This document shows positions 56,453-64,000 of a DNA stretch of 64,000 nt, piece by piece. The DNA comes from Candidatus Eiseniibacteriota bacterium (GTDB lineage Bacteria > Eisenbacteria > RBG-16-71-46): assembly GCA_016178725.1 (NCBI GenBank), contig JACOSV010000083.1, forward strand, positions 52,959-116,958, read 5' to 3'. A program made the position numbers and the translations under genes. The notes under the pieces were generated by a model that saw only the letters and a list, made by a program, of their open reading frames with translations, made no database searches and was not told the origin of the DNA. How positions within the stretch are numbered: position 1 is the stretch's first letter; each line of letters begins with the position of its first letter.

Positions 56453-58506
56453 CACGCGGCGCCCGGCCGCCGCGGGCCGCCGACGCGAGCGCGCCCCGCG
56501 CGCCGCGCCCCTCCGGGCTCGATCGCTTCTGCGAGCGCCATGCGCCGTGGCTGCTCGCCGGCGCGATCGCGGTGTTCGTGGCGCTCCACGCCGCGCACGT
56601 CTGGCTGAAGTACCGCTACTACCTCTACTCCGACATCGACTGCGCGATGTTCGCGCAGGCGGTGGACGGCATCCTGCGCGGCTCGACGTTCAGCTCGATC
56701 CGCGGCATGCACTGGCTCGGCGACCATTCGTCGCTCGTCCTCTACCTCGTCGCGCCGGTCGCGGCGTTCGTCCGTCATCCGGCGCTGCTGCCGATGCTCC
56801 AGACCGTGGCGCTCGGCCTCGGCGCGTGGCCGGTGTGGGCGCTGGCGCGCCGCGAGCTCGGCGGCGGTGCGGCGCCGGTCGCCTTCGCGCTCGCGTGGCT
56901 GCTCTATCCCGCGATCGGCTACCTCGACCTCTACGAGTTCCATCCCGAGACGCTGGCGACGCCGCTCCTGGTCGCGGCGTTCTTGGGCGTGCGCGCCGGC
57001 CGCCTGCGCGGCGCGGCGATCGCGGCGGCGATCGCGCTCGCGACCAAGGAGGACGTGGCGCTGCCGGTCGCGGCACTCGCCCTGTACGCGGCGCTCGATC
57101 GCGCGCAGCCGCGACGGTTCGCGTTCGCAGCGTGGCTCGCCGGGCCCGCGCTCGTCTCGATCGCGGTCTCGTTCCTGATCCTCAAGCCCGTGCTCGGCGC
57201 CGGCGAGGTGGACTACGGCCGCATGTATTCGCAGTGGGGGAGCTCGCCCGGCGGCGTGCTGGTCGGGCTCGTCACGCATCCGCTCGACGCGCTGACGGCG
57301 ATGGTCGCAACACCCGCCTATCCGTTCGACACGACGCTCAAGCTCCAGTTCTACGCGCACCTGCTGCTGCCGCTCGCGTTCCTGCCGCTGCTCGCGCCGG
57401 CGACGCTCGCGATCGCGCTGCCGACGCTCGCGACGCACATGCTGTCGTGGCGCTCGCCGCAGCACACCATCTACTACCAGTACACGGCGCTGATCGCGCC
57501 GTTCACCGTCGCCGCGGCCGTGCTCGGGCTGGCGCGCCTGCGGCGCTGGACCGCGGGGCGTGGCGCCCGGCTCGCCGCTGCGGCGCTGCTCGCGGCGAGC
57601 CTCGCGAGCCAGTGGATGTTCGGCGCCCTCGGGGGTCACGGCGTGCTGCAGCTGGTCGGCGCCGAGGAGGCGATCGCGCCGGGAGGATTCGATCGCGCGA
57701 CGACGCGGTACCGGGACGCGATGCTCGCGACGCTGGGCCGGCGCGATCAAGTGGTCGCCGGCTTCGAGTTCCTGCTGCGCCTCGCCGATCGCGACGTGCG
57801 CTCGTTCCACAACGTCGTGGACGGGCTCAAGACTTTTTCGCAGGCGCCGTATGCGTCGCCGACCGGAATCACCGCGCTGATCGCCGACGTGAGCCACACG
57901 CGGCTGCGTCCCCACGCCGACCCGGGCACGGCCGCGCGCTGCGCGCGACTCCGCGCCGAGAACCGTCTCGGCCTCGTCGCCGCCGCGGGCGACCTGATGC
58001 TCTTCCTGCGCGACGCGCCCGACTCGGTCGCCCTGTGGCAGGACGGCGAGCAGCCGCTGCCGAATCCGCATCGCGTCGTCTTCGACCGGCAGCTCGCGTT
58101 TCTCGGCAACGCGCTGCTCGCGACCTCGGTCGCGCCGGGCGGTCTGCTGCCGATGGACACGTACTGGCGCCGCGTCGCGCCGACCGACTCGCTCTACGTG
58201 ATCCGGCTCGCTGCGTACGACGCATCGGGGCATGCGGTGTTCGCGCACATGCGCGACTTGGGCTACATGCTCCATCCCGCGTCCACGTGGCGCGACACGA
58301 CCATGATGCGCGAGCGCTACGCGCTGATCGTGCCGGACGACGCGCCGCCCGGCACCTACATGCTCGGCATGACGGTCGGCCGGCGGTCGGATCTCGATCA
58401 GGTGTTGAGCGAGACGGACGATCCGATCATCCGGGCGCAGAACGGCGTGGTCGAGCTCGGCCGGTTCACGGTGACGGCCGGCACCGGCGGCGCCGATCCG
58501 CGCTGA
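56449..58506 (+). CDS. DUF2079 family multi-pass membrane protein (copy 2)
   Basis: A 685-residue polytopic protein with the same signature as copy 1: DCAMFAQAVDGILRGSTFSS, HWLGDHSSLVLYLVAPVAAF, YEFHPETLATPLLVAAFLGV and ATKEDVALPVAALALYAAL. It has a longer C-terminal soluble domain (VAGFEFLLRLADRDVRSFHN to the end). It probably belongs to GT-C-type membrane glycosyltransferases, substrates unknown. The GTG overlaps the hydrolase stop by 4 nt. A hairpin follows the stop. Confidence 0.8.
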   Translation: MTRGARPPRAADASAPRAPRPSGLDRFCERHAPWLLAGAIAVFVALHAAHVWLKYRYYLYSDIDCAMFAQAVDGILRGSTFSSIRGMHWLGDHSSLVLYLVAPVAAFVRHPALLPMLQTVALGLGAWPVWALARRELGGGAAPVAFALAWLLYPAIGYLDLYEFHPETLATPLLVAAFLGVRAGRLRGAAIAAAIALATKEDVALPVAALALYAALDRAQPRRFAFAAWLAGPALVSIAVSFLILKPVLGAGEVDYGRMYSQWGSSPGGVLVGLVTHPLDALTAMVATPAYPFDTTLKLQFYAHLLLPLAFLPLLAPATLAIALPTLATHMLSWRSPQHTIYYQYTALIAPFTVAAAVLGLARLRRWTAGRGARLAAAALLAASLASQWMFGALGGHGVLQLVGAEEAIAPGGFDRATTRYRDAMLATLGRRDQVVAGFEFLLRLADRDVRSFHNVVDGLKTFSQAPYASPTGITALIADVSHTRLRPHADPGTAARCARLRAENRLGLVAAAGDLMLFLRDAPDSVALWQDGEQPLPNPHRVVFDRQLAFLGNALLATSVAPGGLLPMDTYWRRVAPTDSLYVIRLAAYDASGHAVFAHMRDLGYMLHPASTWRDTTMMRERYALIVPDDAPPGTYMLGMTVGRRSDLDQVLSETDDPIIRAQNGVVELGRFTVTAGTGGADPR

Positions 58507-58515
58507 AAACGCCGA

Positions 58516-58545
58516 CGACCGGCGCTCGTCCCGGAACGCCGGTCG
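58516..58545. terminator. Hairpin between convergent genes
   Basis: CGACCGGCG (58516-58524) pairs with CGCCGGTCG (58537-58545) around a 12-nt loop. On the minus strand a short T-run (GTTTTC) follows shortly after the stem, which suits a terminator for the secreted-protein gene. Confidence 0.5.
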
Positions 58546-58566
58546 CCGCGTGCAACGCGTGAATCG

Positions 58567-59268
58567 TCAGGGCTTGATGTGCACGCCGACGCCGACGCCG
58601 GCCCCCGCGCGCGCGCTGCCCGCCTGAAGACCGGTGCCCGCGCCGATGCCCAGTCCGGCGCGCGCGCCCTCGCCGTGGATGACCGCCATCCTGGCGTCCG
58701 CCGCCGCGTGGCCCGCCGCGACTTCGCTCTCGGCGTTCACCGCCTTGACCGATTCACCGACGTTGAGCCCGAGGCCGGCCGCGATCTGCCCCCAGCCCAT
58801 CTCCTGATGGAGCGTGAGGAGCTGCGCCGCGGTGACCTGCGCCTTGGCGTTGGCCGCGAGGCACTGGGCGACCATCAGGTTGCCCCACGAGCTCGCGGTC
58901 TCGTTCTTCTCCGCCATGATCTGATCGGCGGTGGCGCCGAACGACGCGGCGAGCCGCGCCGCGACCTTGGCGTCACCTGTCGCCTTCGCTTCGTCGTCGC
59001 ACCGCTTCATCGACGTGGCGAGCTTGGCCTCCGCCTTCGCCTGCGCCTTCGCCGAGAGCGTCGCGCCCTTCTTCCGGATCGCATCCAGCGTCGCGCTCGC
59101 GTCCGCGTTCATCGACGCCTTCGCGTTCGCATCCGCCGATCCGGCCGCGTTCGTCGTCTGCATCGCGGCGCCGGCCGAACCGCCGGCCGACACGTCGGAC
59201 TGGGCCAGCGCCGCCGAGGCGAGCGCGAGCGACAGCACGACCGCGAGAGACCATCCGATTCTGTTCAT
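58567..59268 (-). CDS. Secreted Ala-rich hypothetical protein
   Basis: A 233-residue exported protein (signal peptide LAVVLSLALASAALAQS) rich in Ala, Lys and Asn. Long helical stretch ASATLDAIRKKGATLSAKAQ and similar, two Cys (KRCDDEAK, VAQCLAAN) that could form a disulfide, and a Gly-rich end GVGVGVHIKP. It may be a coiled periplasmic protein. No family is recognised. A GGAG ribosome-binding site precedes the ATG. Confidence 0.6.
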   Translation of the reverse strand: MNRIGWSLAVVLSLALASAALAQSDVSAGGSAGAAMQTTNAAGSADANAKASMNADASATLDAIRKKGATLSAKAQAKAEAKLATSMKRCDDEAKATGDAKVAARLAASFGATADQIMAEKNETASSWGNLMVAQCLAANAKAQVTAAQLLTLHQEMGWGQIAAGLGLNVGESVKAVNAESEVAAGHAAADARMAVIHGEGARAGLGIGAGTGLQAGSARAGAGVGVGVHIKP

Positions 59269-59362
59269 GGTGCAGCTCCTTTCGTCAGTGCGCCCCGTGG
59301 CGGGACGCGGGGGGAACGCGGCCTGATGATCGGGAGCGTCGCGCGCGAGGCGCGCGCCCCGG

Positions 59363-60097
59363 TTACGGAACGAAGACCCGGACGCCGAGCAGCACGGTCG
59401 TCGCCACCTTGTTCTCGGTCGTGGTGCTCGAGCCGCCGCCGCCGCCGATCAGCGGGCCGAGGATGCCGCCGCCCGGGAACGGCTGCGTGACGCTGGCGCC
59501 GTTGCGCGAGAGGCCGACCTCGCCCGACAGCTCGGCGTGCGGGATCACGCGCCAGCCGAGTCCGACCGCGCCCTGAATCGCCGCCGGGCCCTGAGGCGCC
59601 GTCGCGTACGACGCGTTGGCCCGCCCGGTGAGGCCCGCGACGAGCGGCGTGGTCGCTTCGGCGCCGGCGCCGTTGGAATGGACGCTCGTGTTGTCCTGGT
59701 AGTGCACCCATGTGAGCCACAGGCTCTGGCCGGTCGGCAGCGAGAAGCGCGGGCCGACGCGCGTGCGCCAGCCGCGGAACGCATCGTCGCCGATGAACCG
59801 CGTCGCGGCGACGCGCAGCTGCGCGGTCGGCGCCACCGCGACTCCGGCGACGCCCGTGAGGCTCGTGCCGCGGCCGATCAGCGTGTCGTCGTAGCGCACG
59901 CCGGCGACCGCGACATCCGCCGCGGCGGCGGACAGCGACGCGCCGGCGATCCATCCGTCGGTGCGCTGGCCGAACGCGCCCGAGGAGTGGTCGAAGCCGC
60001 CGAACGCGCTGACCGGCGCGGCATGCACCGAAGCGGCGACGATCAGGGCGGCCGACGCGGCGACGAGGGCGTGCAACGATGAGAGGCGGACTCGCAT
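59363..60097 (-). CDS. Secreted, probably outer-membrane beta-barrel protein
   Basis: A 244-residue protein with signal peptide (LHALVAASAALIVAASVHAA), followed by alternating beta-strands with Gly/Ser turns and a terminal strand LLGVRVFVP. Shape and composition fit a small outer-membrane barrel (GWRTRVGPRFSLPTGQSLWL, AIQGAVGLGWRVIPHAEL). Low complexity GGGGGSS near the end. Function unknown. GGGAGGAATCTC precedes the ATG. Confidence 0.6.
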   Translation of the reverse strand: MRVRLSSLHALVAASAALIVAASVHAAPVSAFGGFDHSSGAFGQRTDGWIAGASLSAAAADVAVAGVRYDDTLIGRGTSLTGVAGVAVAPTAQLRVAATRFIGDDAFRGWRTRVGPRFSLPTGQSLWLTWVHYQDNTSVHSNGAGAEATTPLVAGLTGRANASYATAPQGPAAIQGAVGLGWRVIPHAELSGEVGLSRNGASVTQPFPGGGILGPLIGGGGGSSTTTENKVATTVLLGVRVFVP

Positions 60098-60123
60098 GAG
60101 ATTCCTCCCCGCAGGGGTTCACG

Positions 60124-60142
60124 GGCCGGCGAAAGGCCGGCC
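60124..60142. other. 7-bp hairpin downstream of glpK
   Basis: GGCCGGC (60124-60130) pairs with GCCGGCC (60136-60142) around GAAAG, 27 bp before the start of the minus-strand barrel gene and about 180 bp after glpK. It could be a weak terminator or leader structure. Confidence 0.3.
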
Positions 60143-60318
60143 GAGCGGGAGACGTCTCAAGTCGTGTGCCGCACGAGGGCCGGGCCCGCAGCCGACCGCC
60201 GGCCGCGGAGTTACAAGCGTTTGCCGAAGCCGCGGCGCGCGACGCAACGTCCGAACCGGGACAGGGCTGCACGGTCGCGTGCAATCGCGCAGCGGTTCAG
60301 GACACGACGGGGACGCGG

Positions 60319-61812
60319 CTAACGCGTCGCGAGCAATGCTCCGACCGCCGCGCGCCAGCGGCGGTACTCGGCCTCGCGCCACGCGCGGCCGCGCCGCGGC
60401 GTGAACACGCGCTCGATCGCGCGCGCGCGATCGAGGTCGCGGTGCGACCGCCACAGGCCCACGCCGAGCCCGGCAAGCAGCCCCGCGCCGAGCGCCGTGG
60501 TCTCGATCACGCGCGGCCGCTCGACCGGGACGCCGAGCAAGTCGGCCTGATACTGCATCAGGAGGTCGTTGGCCGAGGCGCCGCCGTCCACCCGCAGCGC
60601 CGTGACGCGGCGGCCGGCGTCCGCCGCCATCGCCTCGACGAGATCGCGGGTCTGGAATGCGAGCGACTCGAGCGCCGCGCGCACCACGTGGTCGCGCGTC
60701 GTGCCGCGCGTCAGGCCGAACAGCGCGCCGCGCACGTCGGCGCGCCAGTAGGGGGCGCCGAGGCCGACGAACGCCGGCACCAGCACCACGCCGGCGCTGC
60801 CGCCGATCCGTCGCGCGATCGCCTCGCTGTCGGCCGCGCGCCGGATGAGCCCGAGCCCGTCGCGCAGCCATTGCAGGGCCGCGCCGGCGATGAACACGCT
60901 GCCCTCGAGCGCGTAGGCCGCCTCGCCGTTCGGTCCGCACGCGATCGTCGTGAGCAGTCCGGCGCGCGAGACGACCCGCCGTGCTCCGGTGTGGAGCAGC
61001 AGGAAGCATCCGGTGCCGTACGTGTTCTTGCTGCGGCCGGCGGTGACGCAGCCCTGGCCGAAGAGCGCCGCCTGCTGGTCGCCGGCGATGCCGGCGATCG
61101 GGATGCCGTCCGGGAGCCCGCGCACGCCGCGCGTCACGCCGAACGCGCCGCTCGAGGGCATCACGCGCGGCAGCACCGAGGCCGGCACGCCGAAGCGATC
61201 GAGCAGATCCGGGTCCCAGCGGCGCCGGCCGATGTGAAAGAGCATCGTGCGCGATGCGTTCGTCGGATCGGTCGCGTGCACGCGGCCGCCGGTCAGCTTC
61301 CACAGCAGCCACGTGTCCACTGTGCCGAACGCGAGCCGTCCGGCGCGCGCGCGGGTCCGCGCGCCCGTGACGTTCGCGAGCATCCATTCGAGCTTGGTCG
61401 CCGAGAAGTAGGGATCGAGCACGAGGCCCGTGCGCCGGCGGATGTCGGATCGAAGTCCGCGGCGCTCGAGCTCGGCGCAGCGCTCGGCGGTCCGCCGGTC
61501 CTGCCACACGATCGCGCGCGAGACCGGGCGTCCGGTCCTGCGATCCCAGAGCAGAACGGTCTCGCGCTGGTTCGTGATGCCGATGGTCGCGATCCGCCCG
61601 CGACGCACGCGCGCGGCGGCCGTCGCGCGTGCCACGGCGGCGAGGACCGAGGTCCAGATCTCGTTGCCATCGTGCTCGACCCAGCCGGGGCGCGGGAAAT
61701 GCTGCGGCAGCTCGGCGTAGCCGCGCCCGCGCACGCGCCCGCCCGCGTCGATCAGGAGCGCGGTCGTCCCGGTCGTCCCCTGATCGATCGCCAGCACGAG
61801 GTCGTTCATCAT
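60319..61812 (-). CDS. glpK: Glycerol kinase
   Basis: Phosphorylates glycerol to glycerol 3-phosphate with ATP. The 497-residue product (E. coli 502) has the FGGY layout: LAIDQGTTGTTALLID at the N-terminus, ITNQRETVLLWDR, KLEWMLANV, GTVDTWLLWKLTGG, GIAGDQQAALFGQG and the C-terminal signature LRVDGGASANDLLMQYQADL. The start overlaps the glpD stop by ATGA. Uptake genes are not in the window. The product feeds GlpD encoded upstream in the operon. Confidence 0.94.
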   Translation of the reverse strand: MMNDLVLAIDQGTTGTTALLIDAGGRVRGRGYAELPQHFPRPGWVEHDGNEIWTSVLAAVARATAAARVRRGRIATIGITNQRETVLLWDRRTGRPVSRAIVWQDRRTAERCAELERRGLRSDIRRRTGLVLDPYFSATKLEWMLANVTGARTRARAGRLAFGTVDTWLLWKLTGGRVHATDPTNASRTMLFHIGRRRWDPDLLDRFGVPASVLPRVMPSSGAFGVTRGVRGLPDGIPIAGIAGDQQAALFGQGCVTAGRSKNTYGTGCFLLLHTGARRVVSRAGLLTTIACGPNGEAAYALEGSVFIAGAALQWLRDGLGLIRRAADSEAIARRIGGSAGVVLVPAFVGLGAPYWRADVRGALFGLTRGTTRDHVVRAALESLAFQTRDLVEAMAADAGRRVTALRVDGGASANDLLMQYQADLLGVPVERPRVIETTALGAGLLAGLGVGLWRSHRDLDRARAIERVFTPRRGRAWREAEYRRWRAAVGALLATR

Positions 61813-63278
61813 CCGCGCGCGCGCGCCAGCAGGCGCTCCTCGTCGGCGAGCGATGCCTGATAGCGCTCGATCTCGAGGCGCCGCCGCGGATCGTCCCAGC
61901 CGAGCTTCCTCGCCATCACCTCGGCCACCGTCGACGCCGCGACGCGGCCGCGGTCGGGAGCCAACCACAGGCGCGTGCGCCGCCGCAGCACGTCCTCGAT
62001 CCGCCGCGCGAACTCGGAGTCGACCGCGAACTCGGCGAGGCGCTCGACCGGATGGCCGTCTCCGAGCGGGCGCGGCAGCGGCGCGAGCCGATCGAGGATC
62101 GGGCGCACGCCGTGGCCCCGCCGTGCCAGCACGCGCGCCAGCGTGTCGCGCGCCATGACCCGGAACGTCGTGTACTTGCCGCCCGCGACCGTGAGGATCG
62201 GCCCGTCCTCGACGACGCGGTGCTCGCGCGACGCCTCGCCGACGCCGCCCGCGGCCGCGAGCAGCGGGCGGATGCCGCACGTCGCCGCGATCACCGGCGT
62301 GCCTGCGGGGCCGGGGAGCGCCGCCGCGAGCTCGGCGCGCAGGTAGCGCACCTCGTCGAGCGTGGGCGCGAGCTCGCCGGCGCCGGGCGGCGAGGCGACC
62401 TCGACCTCGGTCGTTCCGACGAGGCTCCACGCGGCGAACGGGATCACGAACCACACGCGACCGTCGGCGCGCGCGGTGAGCAGCAGCCCGTGGCCGCGCG
62501 TGAGCGACGGATAGACGAGGTGGATGCCGCGGCTCGGGCGCAGGATCGGCTCGGGGTCGGGCGCGCCGGGGTCGAGCGACGTGACGAGCCGGCGCCGCAC
62601 GTCGTCGCCCCACGCGCCCGACGCGTTGACGATCGCGCGCGCGGCGAGCCGGCGCTCGCCGTCCGGCCCGTGCGCGGTCACCTCGATCGCTTCGTCGGGC
62701 AGCCGCCGCGCGGCGATCGCCTCCGTGTACGTGTGGATCGCGGCGCCGTGGTCCGCCGCGTCGCGCGCCACCGCCACGGCGAGGCGCACGTCGTCCATCA
62801 CGATGTCCGAGTAGATCGCCGCCCCCTTCAGCCCCTCGGAGTCGAGCTCGGGCTCGAGCGCGCGCGCGGCGGCCGCGGGGACGCGCGAGTGCGGCGCCAG
62901 GCGGCGCCCGCCTGCCGTTGGATCGGCGGGCGACCGTCCCGCGAACGCGTCGTAGAGCGTGAGGCCGACGCCGATCTGCCACGGCGGCCGCCGGTCGCCG
63001 CGGCGGAACGGCAGCAGGAAGCGCGTCGGCCGCGCCAGCTCGGGCGCGAGCCGCGCCACCCGCGCGCGCTCGCGGAGCGCCTCGCGCACGAGGCCGAACT
63101 GGCCGTGCTCGAGGTAGCGCAGCCCGCCGTGCAGCATGTGGCTGGTCGCCGAGCTCGCGCCCGCGCCGAGATCGGCGCGCTCGAGCACGGCGACCGAGAG
63201 TCCGTTGTGCGCGGCGAGCCGCGCGACGCCGAGGCCGGTGATGCCGCCGCCGACCACCAGCAGGTCGAGGACGCTCAC
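61809..63278 (-). CDS. glpD: FAD-dependent glycerol-3-phosphate dehydrogenase
   Basis: Oxidises glycerol 3-phosphate to dihydroxyacetone phosphate and reduces the quinone pool. The 489-residue product has the dinucleotide-binding motif LLVVGGGITGLGVARLAAHN, the GlpD pattern SSATSHMLHGGLRYLEHG, LVYPSLTRGHGLLL and the C-terminal VAGGKYTTFRVMA. No membrane helix; it is probably peripheral at the inner membrane. GTG 63278 overlaps the stop of the upstream molybdoenzyme gene (GTGA), and glpK follows in overlap. Confidence 0.93.
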   Translation of the reverse strand: MSVLDLLVVGGGITGLGVARLAAHNGLSVAVLERADLGAGASSATSHMLHGGLRYLEHGQFGLVREALRERARVARLAPELARPTRFLLPFRRGDRRPPWQIGVGLTLYDAFAGRSPADPTAGGRRLAPHSRVPAAAARALEPELDSEGLKGAAIYSDIVMDDVRLAVAVARDAADHGAAIHTYTEAIAARRLPDEAIEVTAHGPDGERRLAARAIVNASGAWGDDVRRRLVTSLDPGAPDPEPILRPSRGIHLVYPSLTRGHGLLLTARADGRVWFVIPFAAWSLVGTTEVEVASPPGAGELAPTLDEVRYLRAELAAALPGPAGTPVIAATCGIRPLLAAAGGVGEASREHRVVEDGPILTVAGGKYTTFRVMARDTLARVLARRGHGVRPILDRLAPLPRPLGDGHPVERLAEFAVDSEFARRIEDVLRRRTRLWLAPDRGRVAASTVAEVMARKLGWDDPRRRLEIERYQASLADEERLLARARG

Positions 63279-64000
63279 CGCGATGACCATTTGGAGCGCG
63301 GTGCCGTCGCGGCCACGCGCTCCACGCGCACCATCGCGTTGTAGTCGGGCTCGCCCGAGACCGGATCGAAGCGCCGCGAGATCAGCACGTTGGTCTCCGG
63401 CCAGTAGCTCTGGAGGTGCCGCAACTTCATCGGCGCGAGCCGCGCGACGCCGGTCCAGACGCCGGTCTCGGACGTGAGCCGGATCGCGTCGCCGTCGCGT
63501 ACGCCGAGCGCCGTCGCGTCGTCGGGATGGATCAGCACGTCGCTCCGGCTCGCGCTCCCCATCAGAGCGTCGCGCTGTGACTGCGCCATGCTGTTGAACT
63601 GCTTCCCGCGGCGCGTCGTGAGGTGGAAGTGCCCGGGCGGGATCTCGATCGCCGGCACCGGCACGTTCGTGAACCGCGCCCGGCCGCCGGGCATGCGCGT
63701 GAATCCGTCCGCGTGGAGCCGCGGGCCGCCCCATTGCAGCGACTGGCCCTCGCGCTCGAGCGTCTCGATGCCCGCGTACGCCGGCATCGCCTCGGCCATC
63801 TCGCGGCGGATGTCGGGCGTGCCGCGCCACGCGAGCCGCGGCGCGAGCGCCGGGCGCGCGGAGTTCGCCACGCGGACCGGGATCTCCCGCTCGGGGCGCG
63901 CCTCGGCGATCCGCGGGCCGGGGATCTCGGGCGTGAAGCGGATGCGCCGCTCGGTACTGGTCGCGGTGCCGCCGCCCAGGGACTCGTAGCGCGTCTCGGC
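63275..64000 (-). CDS. C-terminal part of a molybdopterin oxidoreductase (FdhF/YdeP-like), partial
   Basis: The gene enters from the window's right edge, so only the last 241 residues are visible. The N-terminal visible part reads ESLGGGTATSTERRIRFTPE, followed by a molybdopterin dinucleotide-binding domain (HLTTRRGKQFNSMAQSQRDA, SDVLIHPDDATALGVRDGDA, LRHLQSYWPETNVLISRRFD, DYNAMVRVE). These features fit the FdhF/YdeP family of formate-dehydrogenase-like enzymes. The cluster- and molybdenum-binding N-terminal part is not visible. It overlaps glpD by GTGA, an unusual partnership. Confidence 0.75.
   Translation of the reverse strand, partial: AETRYESLGGGTATSTERRIRFTPEIPGPRIAEARPEREIPVRVANSARPALAPRLAWRGTPDIRREMAEAMPAYAGIETLEREGQSLQWGGPRLHADGFTRMPGGRARFTNVPVPAIEIPPGHFHLTTRRGKQFNSMAQSQRDALMGSASRSDVLIHPDDATALGVRDGDAIRLTSETGVWTGVARLAPMKLRHLQSYWPETNVLISRRFDPVSGEPDYNAMVRVERVAATAPRSKWSSR

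Overview
The window looks like one contiguous stretch of a GC-rich bacterial chromosome. There are no rRNA genes, no recognisable tRNAs, no CRISPR array and no insertion sequence. The gene content suggests a free-living, uncultured-type bacterium of the FCB group, possibly Candidatus Eisenbacteria-like. The clues are several secreted enzymes ending in FlgD-like/T9SS-type-A-like Ig domains, a PPi-type phosphofructokinase, SURF1, and a non-mevalonate isoprenoid enzyme. This taxonomy is inference; no marker gene was searched.

Layout. 1-5.5 kb: end of a secreted protein, ispG, an STT3-like GT-C membrane protein, the ABC-F factor EttA and a small membrane protein (mostly minus strand). 5.7-9.4 kb: a CDGSH Fe-S protein, SURF1 and a large secreted Kelch-type propeller protein. 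9.4-15.8 kb: a PPi-type phosphofructokinase diverging from an aconitase gene (acnA) that carries a 513-residue LAGLIDADG intein exactly in front of the third Fe-S ligand cysteine, followed by a secreted intradiol dioxygenase-like protein. 15.9-28.8 kb: prolyl oligopeptidase, a Tat-signal protein with an amidase and an NTF2-like protein, a DegP-like protease, hypothetical genes, a DUF2079 membrane protein, and a second aconitase-family enzyme with swapped domain order. 28.8-35.7 kb: a giant STAND/TPR/SARP regulator, a subtilase and a TPR protein. 35.8-42.4 kb: YceI, a HEXXH protein with an ATP-grasp ligase, a PQQ-type sugar dehydrogenase and a P5C dehydrogenase. 42.4-47.4 kb: a minus-strand operon ligA-polX-membrane protein-secreted dockerin-like protein, every junction a 4-nt overlap. 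47.5-55 kb: two small genes, a MEMO-family protein, two tandem secreted paralogues and a large Ser/Thr kinase-ATPase. 55-58.5 kb: a YbjN/CesT-like protein, a hydrolase and a second DUF2079 protein, all overlapping. 58.5-64 kb: two secreted proteins, then glpK, glpD and the end of an FdhF/YdeP-type molybdoenzyme in one overlapping operon.

Three things stand out. First, the acnA intein: aconitase activity should depend on protein splicing, and the acnA leader also holds two near-identical hairpins. Second, a short C-terminal tag with the pattern PT-x-x-[ST/A]-[ST]-W-G-x-[I/L]-K-x-x-Y-R ends three secreted proteins and may be an undescribed sorting signal. Third, many genes have a -10 box only 6-9 nt before the start codon, often with a -35 box 17-18 nt further up, which predicts widespread leaderless transcripts.
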